From assembly GCA_009767595.1 (NCBI GenBank), contig VSDK01013135.1:50850-114849 (forward strand): a stretch of DNA of 64,000 nucleotides. Direction: 5' to 3'. Below the pieces are notes generated by a model. That model made no database searches and was not told where the DNA came from. It worked only from the letters and a program-made list of their open reading frames with translations. A program made the translations under genes and the position numbers. Positions within the stretch are counted from its first letter, which is position 1. Every line of letters starts with the position of its first letter. Shown here piece by piece: positions 42,310-53,375 of the stretch. Source of the DNA: Symbiodinium kawagutii (taxonomy: Eukaryota; Sar; Dinophyceae; Suessiales; Symbiodiniaceae).

Positions 42310-42727
42310 TATGGCTCGAGCGAAGCAAAAAGTCGAGCCCCCGCCGTGCTTTGACCATTTCGAACACCAGCGAGATTGTTTTGGAAGGTACATGAAGGCA
42401 CTAGCTAGATGTGCGGTGGCTATCCTACCTGGTTGAAGGAACATGCGTATATATATATATATAAATCTAAATATAAATATAAATGAATTTAAAAAGATAA
42501 TCATATAAAACAATTTAAGCGTCAAATCCGATCAAACAAATAAGAAGCATCAATGGACCATCTCTCAACTATCAAGGGACCATCAATTGCACATCAAGAA
42601 AGCATCAGGTAACCCATGATTTAATCATATTGTTTTTGCTGGCTGTATCCATGGAATCCCTTTGAACCAACCATACCGACACCAGCAACAACAGCCTCCC
42701 ATTGCTTGACACGATTCGGATTTGAAC

Positions 42728-42747
42728 CGATGATAATGATGATGATG

Positions 42748-42816
<69 letters not shown>

Positions 42817-42920
42817 CTCGTGATGATGATGATGATGGTGATGGTGATGGTGATGGTGATGATGATGACGATGATGAGGATGACGACGACGACGAAGACG
42901 ACGACGATGACAACGACGAT
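42728..42920. repeat. (GAT)n microsatellite with GGTGAT and GAC variants
   Basis: About 190 bp of GAT-type triplets. All open frames here (poly-Met, poly-His, poly-Ser) are artefacts. Confidence 0.9.
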
Positions 42921-43019
42921 GATGACGGCCCCGAAATAATTGGACTTTTATCTTGAAACTGTTCATTGCTGCGCAGTTAGAATTTTGCCGAAGCCCAAGC
43001 GTTTTTAACGCAAGCATGA

Positions 43020-43784
43020 GATTGACAATGATTCACCAGTGCCACTAATAATCACAAATGAACCAATCGACCACGAATCACTATTGAACCATTCTTAATT
43101 GTTAAAGATTGATCAATCAATCAACAATCCTGCATAAATTCACCAAGCTTGTATTTACCATCAATGAACCATCCATTAGCAATCAAGTAACAATTCTCAG
43201 CCATTGTTCAGCATCCACTAGCAATCAAGTAACGATCATCTATCAACCTCAAACATTTCTAATGAGCATTATCCAACAACTATTGACCATGATCCATCAA
43301 TCATCTCACACCAGCCGGTATCGAAAAGATCATCACCATTACTACTTATTACTAGTCAGCCGTCATCAAACAATTATGAACCATTGTTGATCATTACTAA
43401 CCAGCCAGTCTCAAACGATTGATCACCATTGCTACTCATTACTAATCAGCCGTCATCAAAAGACTTATTATTAATGAGCCGTCATCAAACAAACATAAAT
43501 TCACCATTGTTTAGCCATTATCAAACAGCAATGAAATCAACAATAATGCATGGCATAAATTGACCATCAGTTCGTGATCATTTAGCCACTTTGAAACATT
43601 ATTGACCATTGATAAATCATCAATCATTAGTTGACCATGCAATCAAACATTCTCAAACATCTTACCATCCTTCCTTATGAATGACCAACCCTTACAACAA
43701 ATCATCCGAAATTTAGTGGAAAAGAATGTCAACCAAACGTTGTTCAATTCACCATTGTTGCTGGTTATTGTCCCAAGTCTATGA
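43020..43784. other. AT-rich DNA
   Basis: 43310-43500 has a loose tandem of GCCGTCATCAAAC-type units. No gene seen. Confidence 0.45.
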
Positions 43785-44055
43785 ACCACGAGTTAATTCA
43801 TCTATAGAGCATTACTAATCGACCACTACAAATCATTCTCATTACTAGTTCCAAGTTAACTCGTTTATAGAGCATTACTGGTCAACCACTACTGATCATC
43901 CTGACTGCTAGCTACAAGTTAACCCATCTATAGAGCATTACTACTCCCCCACTACTGATCATTCTCATTACTAGCTACAAGTTTATTCATCTATAGGGCA
44001 TTACTACTCAACCACGACAGATCATTCTCATTGCTACTGTAGCCACATGTTAACC
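43785..44055 (+). repeat. 63-bp tandem repeat, four units
   Basis: TATAGAGCATTACT occurs at 43803, 43866, 43929 and 43992 (period 63), with CCACTAC-GATCATTCTCATTACTAG between. Confidence 0.8.
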
Positions 44056-44247
44056 CCCTCTTCATTCTCCTTGACTGAAAAGCTTCTCATCCCCTTTTAT
44101 TATCCACTCGAACCCTTCATTAGCCAAGCTATCTTAGCCAAGCTATCCCTGTTTACCACAAGCTAATCCCCTAGCGTTAGTAATCAAGCAGCAATCATTC
44201 TCAAGCACCGAAACTCGCTGATCCCTGCGCCAGCTCCAGCCTCGTCA

Positions 44248-44436
44248 ATGGTGGCCGAAGACAATGTCGTCAAGGCTGCTTGCGCTTTCTCAGGGGCACG
44301 ATGCGAGCGCACCGTGCGGGAACACCCGGCAACACTGACATGGCGCAGTGATCATCCGCTGATCCTCCCGAGTATCCAAACAAATCAGTTGAGAAAATGG
44401 GGATGTAATGGCTCTTTAGTGTTGGTTGATCATTGA
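44248..44436 (+). CDS. Coding-like ORF, unknown protein
   Basis: MVAEDNVVKAACAFSGA ... TVREHPATLTWRSDHP ... then a weaker tail to TGA. ATG context TCAATGG. Strong codon bias up to about 44380, so the exon may end there. Function unknown. Confidence 0.4.
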   Translation: MVAEDNVVKAACAFSGARCERTVREHPATLTWRSDHPLILPSIQTNQLRKWGCNGSLVLVDH

Positions 44437-44456
44437 TGGCTGTGTTGAACAATTTC

Positions 44457-44541
44457 GAGCTAACCTGGAATTTAAAATCACCATTGTTTTCATAGGTAAA
44501 GCATGGTAAAGCGATGTAAAGTGGATTTTCCCAGAGGGTAC
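44457..44541. mobile_element. IE-3 copy, diverged
   Basis: GCTAACCTGGAATTTAAAAT at the left and GTGGATTTTCCCAGAGGGTAC at the right; the arms are partly lost. Confidence 0.45.
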
Positions 44542-45149
44542 CTACGAAAAAGAGCTGCACCAGGCACCAGAACAACTACTAGTTGTTTCTCCATTGTTGT
44601 TGGTTAGTATGCCCCAATTATTTACCACGAGTTCATTCATGACAATCCCCTATTAAGCACCAGAACAGAACAAACGGTACAGTAGCAGTGTGTTGCAGCT
44701 AAGGCTGGGTTAAGTCTTCATTCGCATGATCATCGCAATTGCCATAAACAGTCGGTGACCTTTTCACCCTACAAGTAGCAGGTGGCCATTAATCAATACT
44801 GCCTAGTTGTTAACCAATATGAATGATCACAAATCATTAATCATCACTCCTGATTGGCAACCGTCATAATCAATCAGCTTGGCCAACCATTGATCAAGTA
44901 TTGGTTCCCCATCAGTTCACCACTACTCATTGCACGATTAGTACGTCGATGGTGAATAGTTCCATTCTCTAGTGCATTAGCCATCCATTGCCATGTTCGC
45001 TTTTCGTCAACAATAGCTTCTTGCCGTCCATAAGCATTGAGTGGAAATTAGGCTAATTAGCAAATCAATCATTGATTAATCATTGATTGCCAAAAAACAC
45101 CATTGCTTGCTGGTTCCATGCTTCCAATTACTTAATCCTCCATAGGCCT
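44542..45149. other. AT-rich DNA
   Basis: No coding signal; scattered ATCAACCAT words. Confidence 0.5.
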
Positions 45150-45264
45150 AAGACCTAGGTCAAAACCCCGTACCCCTGGTTCCCCTATCATTGACCATTG
45201 TTTTCCCTATGATTTGATTGGTTATTATAATCCATTATTGATGGCTAATATTGACCCACAGCCA
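45150..45264. mobile_element. IE-2 copy
   Basis: TAGGTCAAAACCCCGTACCCC at the left and CTAATATTGACCCACAGCC at the right. Confidence 0.7.
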
Positions 45265-45265
45265 T

Positions 45266-45490
45266 GTAGTTGGTATATCATGGTATATCCCCACTATTGT
45301 TGCTTATTATCCCCTATTAACCATTATAACCAGCTAGAAATCACCATTGGTTGGTTGGTTAACTGCTTGACCCAGCTCGCCATATAGTTGGCACATATCC
45401 CCTATAATTGCCAGTCATCATCCCCTATTAATAACCATTAACCAGCTATCATTGGTTGGTTACCTGCTTGACCCAGCTCGCCAGGCGTAA
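45266..45490. mobile_element. Two tandem IE-2 subfamily copies
   Basis: Both carry CCCCTATTAACCATTA(T)AACC, GGTTGGTTA-CTGCTTGACCC and AGCTCGCCA; starts near 45266 and 45373. The element at 24443 is the reverse complement of the first. Confidence 0.7.
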
Positions 45491-46010
45491 CATAAAAACC
45501 ATCCGACTTTGCCGCCGAAAAAATCGGTGTCCGTCACTTGGATGTGCGGGCGGGCGGTCACTTCGTTTTCCATGGAGTCGTTGTTGCACCCTCCAACGTT
45601 GGTAGCTGGCTCACGAACCCCGGGGTTGGAACCGTGGTGAATGTTCCCAGTTACAATCCCTCAAGATGCACATCAGTAGTAAACCATTGGCAATCCATAA
45701 GAACCCATAATTTAGCACATGCTGGTTTACCATCAATTATAATTAGCCATCATAATCCTCCCGCAAGTATCATAAACCATCAGCCATCCACCAATGACCC
45801 ATCACCCATCACCCTTTCCACATCTTCCAATGACCACGGCCGCCCCGTACACACAGGCGACCCCCCCGACGCGTGCTAACTGCGTCCAGCAACTTCCTGC
45901 GCTAGGGCCGTACCCAGAGAGGCAGGGAACACCAGGTCCTTGGTCGAGCCGCGGTGACCGCAGATCGTAGCCAGAAACACGGGGGGTTACCAATCAACCA
46001 GGCCAATCGA
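45491..46010. other. GC islands, exons unresolved
   Basis: 45535-45601 is open on + (VRHLDVRAGGHFVFHG) up to AACGTTG/GTAGCT, and also open on minus. 45835-45975 is GC-rich and resembles the repeat at 1666-1796. Confidence 0.3.
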
Positions 46011-46080
46011 CTGGTGAATGATGGTGAATGATGGTGAATGATGGTGAATGATGGTGAATGATGGTGAATGATGGTGAATC
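46011..46080 (+). repeat. 10-bp tandem repeat (GATGGTGAAT)
   Basis: About seven perfect units. Confidence 0.9.
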
Positions 46081-46458
46081 ATATTGGTCAATAATGTTGA
46101 ACAATGGTTGTTGATAATGGTAATAATGGTGAATGATGGTTCATGACCATTATGATTGGTTGACGAATGACCATCATAATCATAATGTGAATCTTGGTAA
46201 ACAATGGCTCATCACACTTGACCATCATTGTAATCATCATGCTGAATAATGGCCAACAAATATGTTTTTATTGTGGTCAAGGTTCAAATGGGTTAACAAA
46301 CTGATTCATGATGGTCGATGATGCTAGGGATGATCGTGGTGAGTTGAAGGCTAGTGAACTGATTTAGTTGATGGTAAATGATGGCTAGTCGACAAGCTGT
46401 TTGAAGGATGGTTAGTTGAGGGTCCATTGATGGAAAGTCCATGACAGTTGATGATGGT

Positions 46459-46559
46459 CTACCATCTGGTTTCACCACTCCCTGTAGCTCTTTAGCTCCC
46501 CCTTTAAAGGGATTTAGGGATACCCCTGGCTCGTTAGCTCCCTGAGAATCACCAGCTAG
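46459..46559 (+). mobile_element. IE-9 copy, 101 bp
   Basis: Same as 17559-17659 except GGCTCG for GGCTCC. Flanking sequences differ on both sides, so this is a dispersed copy, not a segmental duplication. Confidence 0.8.
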
Positions 46560-48257
46560 TGGTTCACCAATGGTTGATAAACTGTTCAATGGCTCGTCAC
46601 TGCTTCATTTATCGTGAAGGATTCTCCAGCTGGTTGATGGTGATAGTTGCCAACAATAGTTGGAATATCATGGCTATTGTTAAACTTGAATAATGATAGC
46701 TATTAAAATATCATGACAATCCAACAATAGCTGGAATATCATAGCAAAACTAGGAATTGCTTGGCTTTCAAATTCTTGTTCTCCCTCAACTTCGTTGCGA
46801 GGAATTTCCACCTCTTGCAATTAGCTATGTGGTACAATCCCTACGACAAGCAAGCGAAAACTTGACAATCCTGAAACGAGTTTGTGATTTCCAATAGCCC
46901 GTCCCAGTTTTGACAAACACGGAATTTAAACGTTCCAGAAATACACAAATAGCACTGAGTCACAACCCTGAGTCCCCCCTAGATCCCCTATCATCAACCA
47001 TTCTTTTTCCTATGAGTTTCTTGGTTTTGATCCCCCATTATTGGTCGGTTAACTGCTTGACCCAGCTCCCTGAATACGCATTTGCGTAGCCAGGCAGTTG
47101 ACCATTGGAATCGTCGACCAGGTACTCAACGTACATGGTCAGTAAATGATTGATAAGCAAATTAGCTGTCAGTAAATTGCGGGGGTTTATAGGATGATTC
47201 ACATAGATTGTAGTGGTTAATAATAGCTGTTGATCCAGCTTTTAATAATAGTGTCTAATGATTGATGAGCTAAGAAGTGGTTGTTAATAACAATAACAAT
47301 AACTGTTTTTAAAAATTATATAGACACTTTCCAACCATGCACTCTTTGGAAACCATGAGCAATTAACCATTTGTGACCTATGGCTAAGAATGATCATCCA
47401 ATAGTGGGAATGACATATAGTAGAGTCATGTCTTGAGCAAACAAGTGCAATAACACTAGTGGTAGATAAGAGGTAATACAACTCAGAGTAGATAAACCCG
47501 TATGAAACTTATCTACCATAACTAATTCTGTATTAGTGGCAATGGCCTAAGATAAATCTTTATGTGTTGTCTTCCTGTAAAAATAGCTTTGAAGCAACCA
47601 GTGGAATGTACCTGTTATTCCCTGGTATATGCCATTGCTACATACCATTATTAGATACCAATAGGATTATTTTCTGTAACATCAATGATATATCATTAAT
47701 GTCATGATTATGTAAGATTGATACCATTACAACAGATACAACGATGGTCTATGGCATACTAAGTTATATATATATATGAATATGTCAATAAAACAAATAA
47801 TCAATCATATCCATATGTGATCATACGAGAAAAATCTAGCAGAAAAAAGGGTAACCTGTAACCCTGCCAAATTTGTATACTGGTTGTTGGTTTCAACCCC
47901 TTGCGAGCTTGTCAATCACCCATCTCAAACACACAGTAGTTGTTTAACCATCAGTGTTCGTTACTATTCTCGGGTATCAATCACAAGAATCCCCTACAAA
48001 GCATTTTCCGCTATCAAGAAACCTATCAAAAACTTAGAAAAACCTGGATAAATACCAATGTTTCTTCACAATCCGTCATGACTTCACAACTACATCTCCA
48101 ATCATCCCCAGCCAGCCATAGTCACCCTTTTGCGGTGGCTGGATGAAACCCGAACTCACCATGCTGATTTACGAGTTCCAATCTGTGGGGATGCTAACTG
48201 GATGAACCCGTAAAACCTATGAAATAAACACTATAAATCACTATAACATCCTAGAAA
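46560..48257. other. AT-rich DNA
   Basis: 46975-47068 is an IE-2 subfamily remnant (GGTCGGTTAACTGCTTGACCC). 47885-47960 is an IE-4 remnant. A short (TA)n lies near 47767. No gene seen. Confidence 0.45.
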
Positions 48258-48294
48258 ACAAGTGGGTTTGCTATCAAAATAGTGAACCCTCAAA

Positions 48295-48310
48295 NNNNNN
48301 NNNNNNNNNN
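48295..48310. other. Assembly gap (16 N)
   Basis: Interrupts what looks like an IE-1 left arm (GTGGGTTTGCTATCAAAATAG). Confidence 0.95.
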
Positions 48311-48511
48311 TCCCTACGAACACAGGTTATGAACAGCTGGATGATTGGTAGGTACCACCATGGCTACGGACAAACCCCTGGCTGTTGGTTACCCGACTCC
48401 GCATAGCTAGCAAGTTCTCAACAATCAGGGCATCACAGCTGGTCGATGACTCCTGGACCAGTGACTCCCACGACAACAGTTCCACTAGACCATAGTTGAA
48501 CACTACTTACA

Positions 48512-48624
48512 CACCGGTAAACTAACATAGCAATGGAAAATCACCATATGTTATAGTGAAACCCAAACAAAACACCAACAAATGGTGGATTTTCCATTGC
48601 CATGTTAGTTTACCAGAGTGTACC
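48512..48624. mobile_element. IE-3 copy, near-intact
   Basis: ACCGGTAAACTAACATAGCAA at the left and TTGCCATGTTAGTTTACCAG at the right, with ATGGAAAATCACCA / TGGTGGATTTTCCA inside. Confidence 0.85.
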
Positions 48625-48986
48625 AAATCCCATGGATTCCATGTAAAAAACCTCATCGGTATTCAAACCCCATGGTATAACTCTATACAACCCTATGTAA
48701 CCCTATAAAACCCTTATAAAGCTATCAATTAATCCCTATGAACCACAGTAATCGCTATAATCCCATACTATCAAAATCACTCTTGACCTATCAAAAATCC
48801 CCAATCATCATTAGAATCCATTATGATTCCCTATGATCAATCCCTATGAGCCATTGTAATCCCCTATAATCAATTAACCACCATAATCCATCCCAAATGA
48901 ACCAGTTTATCTCCTATAAATCCTTTGCAAATCTCCTTTAAAACCAATGTTTCACCAGTCCAACCAGGTTAAATAAACCTGTAAAA
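48625..48986. other. AT-rich DNA
   Basis: Rich in CCCTATAA/AATCCCTATGA words; no gene seen. Confidence 0.5.
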
Positions 48987-49025
48987 ACACCACCACCACC
49001 ACCACCACCACCACCACCACCACCG
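48987..49025. repeat. (CAC)n run
   Basis: Twelve to thirteen CAC triplets. Confidence 0.9.
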
Positions 49026-49117
49026 CACATCCCAGCACCATCCCACCATCCCCGTTGCCGCCCGCGCAACGTCGCGCAACGCCAAGCCACGTACGTGACG
49101 GTGCCGCTGGTCTGAAG

Positions 49118-49574
49118 CCGTCGGGCGTTCAAACGGCGCTTGCCCCCACCACAGCTGGCGCCCGGGGTGAAGACCACGTTCTGCGGAGCGGTGAAGCGCT
49201 GGGGGGTGGCTATGGGTCAAGCAGTTGATCAACCAACTAATGGAGGATTTACCAATAATAATAAGGGAAAACAAAGGTTAATAATAACCATAATAATGAT
49301 ACTAAGTCGATATATGGCTATGGGTCAATATTGATCAACCAACTTTCATGGGGGATGTCCACCAACAAAACTACAGGGAAAACAGCCTGGTAAATGGTGG
49401 GGAACCACGGGGACTAGCTGGGTGAACTGACCCACAGCCGGGTTTCCAAGGCACGTTGGGGTAGCCTGGCGGGCCCCCAGGATGAGCCGCGAGGCACCCC
49501 TGGTTGATGATCACCTCAAAGGTATCCCCTGCCGACGGGTTTTCCCCCTTAAGCCATGGGAACCCCCCGAGTGA
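49118..49574 (+). CDS. Last two exons with double IE-2 intron
   Basis: Exon 49118-49215: RRAFKRRLPPPQLAPG ... TTFCGAVKRWGVAM, acceptor TGGTCTGAAG, almost all third positions G or C. Exon 49438-49574: GFPRHVGVAWRAPRMS ... REAPLVDDHLKGIPC ... PLKPWEPPE, TGA. The 222-bp intron runs from the IE-2 left end (ATGG/GTCAAG) to a second IE-2 right end (GACCCACAG). Frames join in phase. Basic protein, function unknown. Confidence 0.45.
49207..49290. mobile_element. IE-2 copy, right end missing
   Basis: TGGCTATGGGTCAAGCAG, then GGAGGATTTACCAATAATAA and AGGGAAAACAAAGGTTAAT. Confidence 0.7.
49315..49439. mobile_element. IE-2 copy
   Basis: TGGCTATGGGTCAATATTGA ... TTTCATGGGGGATGTCC ... GGTGAACTGACCCACAGCC. 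Confidence 0.75.
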
Positions 49575-49740
49575 TCATCAACCAGGGGTTTAGCTTCATG
49601 CTGGGTTACCATTACCCCAGTTACCCGCGGTCACCACCTGGTTGCGTAGAAAGTCTACGCTTTTCAGAAGGGAGTTTTACCTGTAAAAATGATGATGTTT
49701 AGCTGCTTTGCCGGTATCATCCAGTTTATTCACTATTTGC

Positions 49741-50620
49741 GAGAATAAATCCGACCGATTCTTACTAGTGAGTCTTACAAGTTGAATAGTGATTCAGGTG
49801 AATACGCCCCTAGTAATTAAAAAAGTGAGTACTAGTTATAGTAGTGACTACTAGTGATATTACCACAGTGATTACTAGTGATTACCGGAACTATCAAAAA
49901 CAACTAGGGATTACTAAAAATTACTAGGGAGTACCAGGATTATGAAGAATCAAACACCAAAGAATACAAGTAAATCCTAATCATTAGTGATGATTCGGGA
50001 TTACTACTTAGTACTTATTACAAGTGATCCTTACAGGTGAATAGTGAGTGATTCATGTGAATATGACCCTGGGAATCAACGAAACTAGCGATTACTAATG
50101 ATAGTGATTACTAGCAAATAATAGTGATGACTAGTGATAGAAGTGATTCCTAGTGACAGTATACAGTGATTATTGGTGGTAGTAGTGATTACTGATAATT
50201 TCTAACGGTACGACCCTAGTAATAGAAAACCTAGTGATTCTTACAATAAGTGATTCTTAGTGATTATTTTGGAAGTATCAAAACATATACAAACACAAAT
50301 ATATTTGGTGAGTATAATCCCTTGTGAGTTACTATCACTAGTAATCAAGAATTAGTGAGACTAGTGATTCTAAGTGATTATTGCAATAGTGATAGAGATT
50401 ATGAAGAATTACTAGTAAATACTAGTGATTCTTTAGTGACAACAAGACATTACTAGTGATTCTCAGTGATTAGTAGTGATTACTAGTGATTGCTAGGGAC
50501 TATTGATTAGTTCTATTAGGGACTACTAGTGAGCATTCGCAATTCTATGTGAGTATTAGTGCATATGGGTGATGATTAGCGATCATTGGTGATTATTAGC
50601 GATTATTAGCAAATTGTTCG
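49741..50620. repeat. Low-complexity ACTAGTGATT tract
   Basis: About 880 bp of imperfect repetition of ACTAGTGATTACTAGTGA. No fixed period, no coding frame. Confidence 0.75.
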
Positions 50621-51071
50621 CAATTTCATGTAATGCTGAGTGATGATGATACTTGAATAAGCAGTCGCGGCCTATTTGCATGGTGAATTCATATGTGAAT
50701 TGTTTAAGCTTTAAGGAGATAGCATAGAAGGAATAAGCAAAATTCCAATCAAACCACTCACCAGAAACAAACAACTTCATCAATCAACTAGAATGGTGAT
50801 CGACAGTCGACAGTGATTCAATGGTTATATTAATTCCTGCGGTAACCCTTAGCCCCGCGATTCAAGTGTTTCATCATGGTGAATTAATAGTGCTCAATTG
50901 GATAACTGGGCGCTTAGGGTTACCCCTGGAAGGCTGGATTGGAGCCGTATTTGGTCGTCCCTGGGGCACAACTTGCCGCTACTGAAAAAGCATTCTCGTA
51001 AACAACACCTTGGGTCGTTCCACAAACATAGGCTGTGAGACAACTTCAAAACTCATGTTGAATTTTGAACC

Positions 51072-51437
51072 ATGAAAACCATCCATGTGATCCAATGTGT
51101 GCGCAACATCTTTCCGATTACAAATCAACCTACCATTCGGTTGCAGTACTCCTGGTAGCTCCTTGGCTCCCCCTTTCAAGGGCCATAAGGATGCCCCCTC
51201 CTAACCAGCCAGCAACTGGCAACGCCCGGGCATCTCATGCCTTTCCACACTGCTTCCGGTCCTGAACGTAATCCTTGGGCAATTCCAACAGACCGGAGAC
51301 AGCCTTGGTGCTGGCGAGACCAGAACTCTCAAGTACTGTCGTCACCGGTTCTCCCTGCAGCCACAAAGACTGTGCAACACCATCGTTTTCCATCACAACG
51401 GGTGTTGATTTTAAGTTTTCCCAAGAATATGAGCTAA
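51072..51437 (+). CDS. Two-exon small gene with IE-9 intron
   Basis: Exon 1, 51072-51154: MKTIHVIQCVRNIFPI ... TIRLQYS. Exon 2, 51209-51437: QQLATPGHLMPFHTASG ... PWCWRDQNSQVLSSP ... LSFPKNMS, TAA. The 54-bp intron is an IE-9 element (TCCTG/GTAGCTCC to CCTAACCAG). Open from ATG to stop, about 104 residues. Caution: the GC island 51235-51440 is open in four of six frames, and minus frames (VVMENDGVAQSLWLQ; DLQGLADNQEEAPPA at 51470-51650) are also protein-like. Confidence 0.35.
51147..51208 (+). mobile_element. IE-9 copy acting as an intron
   Basis: CTCCTGGTAGCTCCTTGGC, TTTCAAGGGCCATAAGGATG, CCCCTCCTAACCAG. Confidence 0.65.
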
Positions 51438-51679
51438 TCAAACCACCCTAAGTATTGAAAAAAGTACTGCCAACCAGTCGATATGGATGAAAACCCAAAC
51501 ACGCTTCCAAGGTGAGCCATCCACCCCCCCCTAGCACCACCACCCGTGGCCAGGGCGCATCGGCAATGGCAGGGGGAGCCTCCTCCTGATTGTCCGCCAA
51601 GCCCTGCAAGTCTCCACCCAGTTCCGTACCTTGGACGCCGGAGCCGGGAGTTCAACGGGATGAAATGAATCCGTCATTG

Positions 51680-51799
51680 ACTTGGTGGCTTATGGTCGAT
51701 CCCTTGCTAAAAATATATATTTTTAGTGGTTATTAATGGTAAATCAATCATATCCCAAAAACACTAAAAACCTAAGTTAGTGGGTATAAGCCATCCAGT
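51680..51799. mobile_element. IE-6 copy
   Basis: CTTGGTGGCTTATGGTCG at the left and GTGGGTATAAGCCATCCAG at the right; GGTAAATCAATCATATCCC inside is identical to 38333. Confidence 0.8.
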
Positions 51800-51865
51800 G
51801 ATGGTGATCATTCTGATGGTTATCATTCTGATGGTGATCATTCTGATGGTGATCATTCTGATGTT
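51797..51865 (+). repeat. 15-bp tandem repeat (GATCATTCTGATGGT)
   Basis: Four to five units; the second carries GTTATC. Confidence 0.85.
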
Positions 51866-52476
51866 ATATAACGGTTGTCAGAAGTTAATCATGGCTAATA
51901 ATGGCTATGGTTAGTAGTGGTTTACTAATTGTTGATGGTCAATTATGGCTACTTAATGGCTAATTAAAGGTGATCCTTTGAATTGGTCATCACATTGTTA
52001 ATAATGGTTCTTGTTAATTAATGTTAGATGAACGCAAATTGACCATGGCTAATAATGGTTATACAATTATCATTAATGTTAGATGAATGCTGATTGACCA
52101 TGGCTAATAGTGGTTATGCAGTTGTTACGATCCGTGGTTCTTATTTGTGAATTCTAATATATAACCAATGCTTATCAATCTGATGGTTATTATTCTAATG
52201 GTTATCATTCTAATGGTGATTGACATCGCAATGAAACTGCACAATGGTTTAGATTCTAATGATTAATTAATAATAGTTTTCAAATGATTAATCATGGTGA
52301 TGATTCTAATTTGTCATCAGGAAAGGTTCATGATTCATGATCCATTATTAATATTGGTTCATGAATGGATTATTGATGGATAAATACGGGTGGATCAATG
52401 GTTGATGAATGGTTTATTACCAGGAAAGGTTCATGATGAATGGTCGAAATGCATCGAAATGCCCCCCAAGGTTGCT
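51866..52476. other. AT-rich DNA
   Basis: ATGGCTAATAATGGTTAT-type words; no gene seen. Confidence 0.5.
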
Positions 52477-52620
52477 GCTTTAAAATGCGATACCATGAAT
52501 GATTGGTTCAAAACCCTGTCCCCTGGTTACCTCATCATTGACATTGTTTCACATTTAGTTACCCCAATTGCCTCAATGGCTGCTGCTTTAAAATGCGGTA
52601 TGATTGGTTCAAAACTATCT
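52477..52620 (+). repeat. Direct repeat around an IE-2-like core
   Basis: GCTGCTTTAAAATGCG followed by ATGATTGGTTCAAAAC occurs twice, about 110 bp apart, with CCCTGTCCCCTGGTTACC between. 52621-52820 beyond it is a GC island with short open frames only. Confidence 0.5.
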
Positions 52621-53060
52621 ACCATTTTGCTTGGCCACTCCAGGGGGTCGCTCCTGGCATCGCTTTTTCGTCAAGGGATCAGCTAAAATGCCCCTTTCCC
52701 GGCTTCACGCAACCCCCTGGGCTGAACGATCCCCGGGCTGCGCTCAAATTCACCAGGTTGGTAAAAACCGAGCTATTTCAACGGTGGATTTTACGCACAA
52801 CCAGGTTAGCCTGCTACAGGATAATCCATTATTGACCAATGATCACATACCACATTATTGAAATTTTGCAAAGTGGATCCTGGTTCACGGAAATATGGAT
52901 TTGATGATCAAATAACAGTTGCAGTAGTGGTTAGTTTGTGATGGGTAGTGAATGATCATGATCACTTAATGACATATCAATTCATAATATGGCTCGTCAC
53001 TACAATGCTTAGTTAGTCAGTTCGTTTGTTTTCTTTTTAATCTTATTGTTGGAATGTTTT

Positions 53061-53175
53061 ACATGCAAAACTGGTTGGTGGTTTCAACACATGCAAAACT
53101 GGTTGGTGGTTTCAACCCCTATCAAAATTATTAGTCAACCAACCAACCATTTGGTCATGTTAGGAAATAAACCAC
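53061..53175. mobile_element. IE-4 copy with duplicated left end
   Basis: ACATGCAAAACTGGTTGGTGG-TTTCAAC is present twice in tandem (28 bp), then the IE-4 body (CCCCTATCAAAATTATTAG, TCAACCAACCAACC). Confidence 0.75.
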
Positions 53176-53210
53176 CACATGTAAATCAAACCATCAATCA
53201 AACAATACGT

Positions 53211-53375
53211 GGATCTGCACTTACTCTCTTGGGGTTAGCTGCCAGGGATATAAGCAATGAAGTCCCAACCTTTTGGGTGAACATCAACCCGGATTTGACC
53301 ATCGTGAATGTACAACCAGTCACCAGCAGTGGGGGCTCACATCCAAGTCGTGACCGACAAAATGATGACCAGTGA
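53211..53375 (+). CDS. Terminal exon, unknown protein
   Basis: GSALTLLGLAARDISNEV ... FWVNINPDLTIVNVQPV ... SRDRQNDDQ to TGA, 54 codons, good codon bias. The acceptor is not clear; the frame is open upstream into the IE-4 element. Antisense is also partly open (AGDWLYIHDGQIRVD). Confidence 0.4.
   Translation, partial: GSALTLLGLAARDISNEVPTFWVNINPDLTIVNVQPVTSSGGSHPSRDRQNDDQ

Noticed and set aside
42605-43017. Poly-Ser, poly-His and poly-Met ORFs
   Set aside because: Products of the (GAT)n microsatellite; the same applies to 13387-13641, 33581-33950 and 54086-54548.
53250-53345. Minus-strand exon AGDWLYIHDGQIRVD with a GTAAGT donor
   Set aside because: The + frame on the same DNA has a longer, better-biased open frame to a TGA. 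The minus donor does not match the phase of that minus frame.
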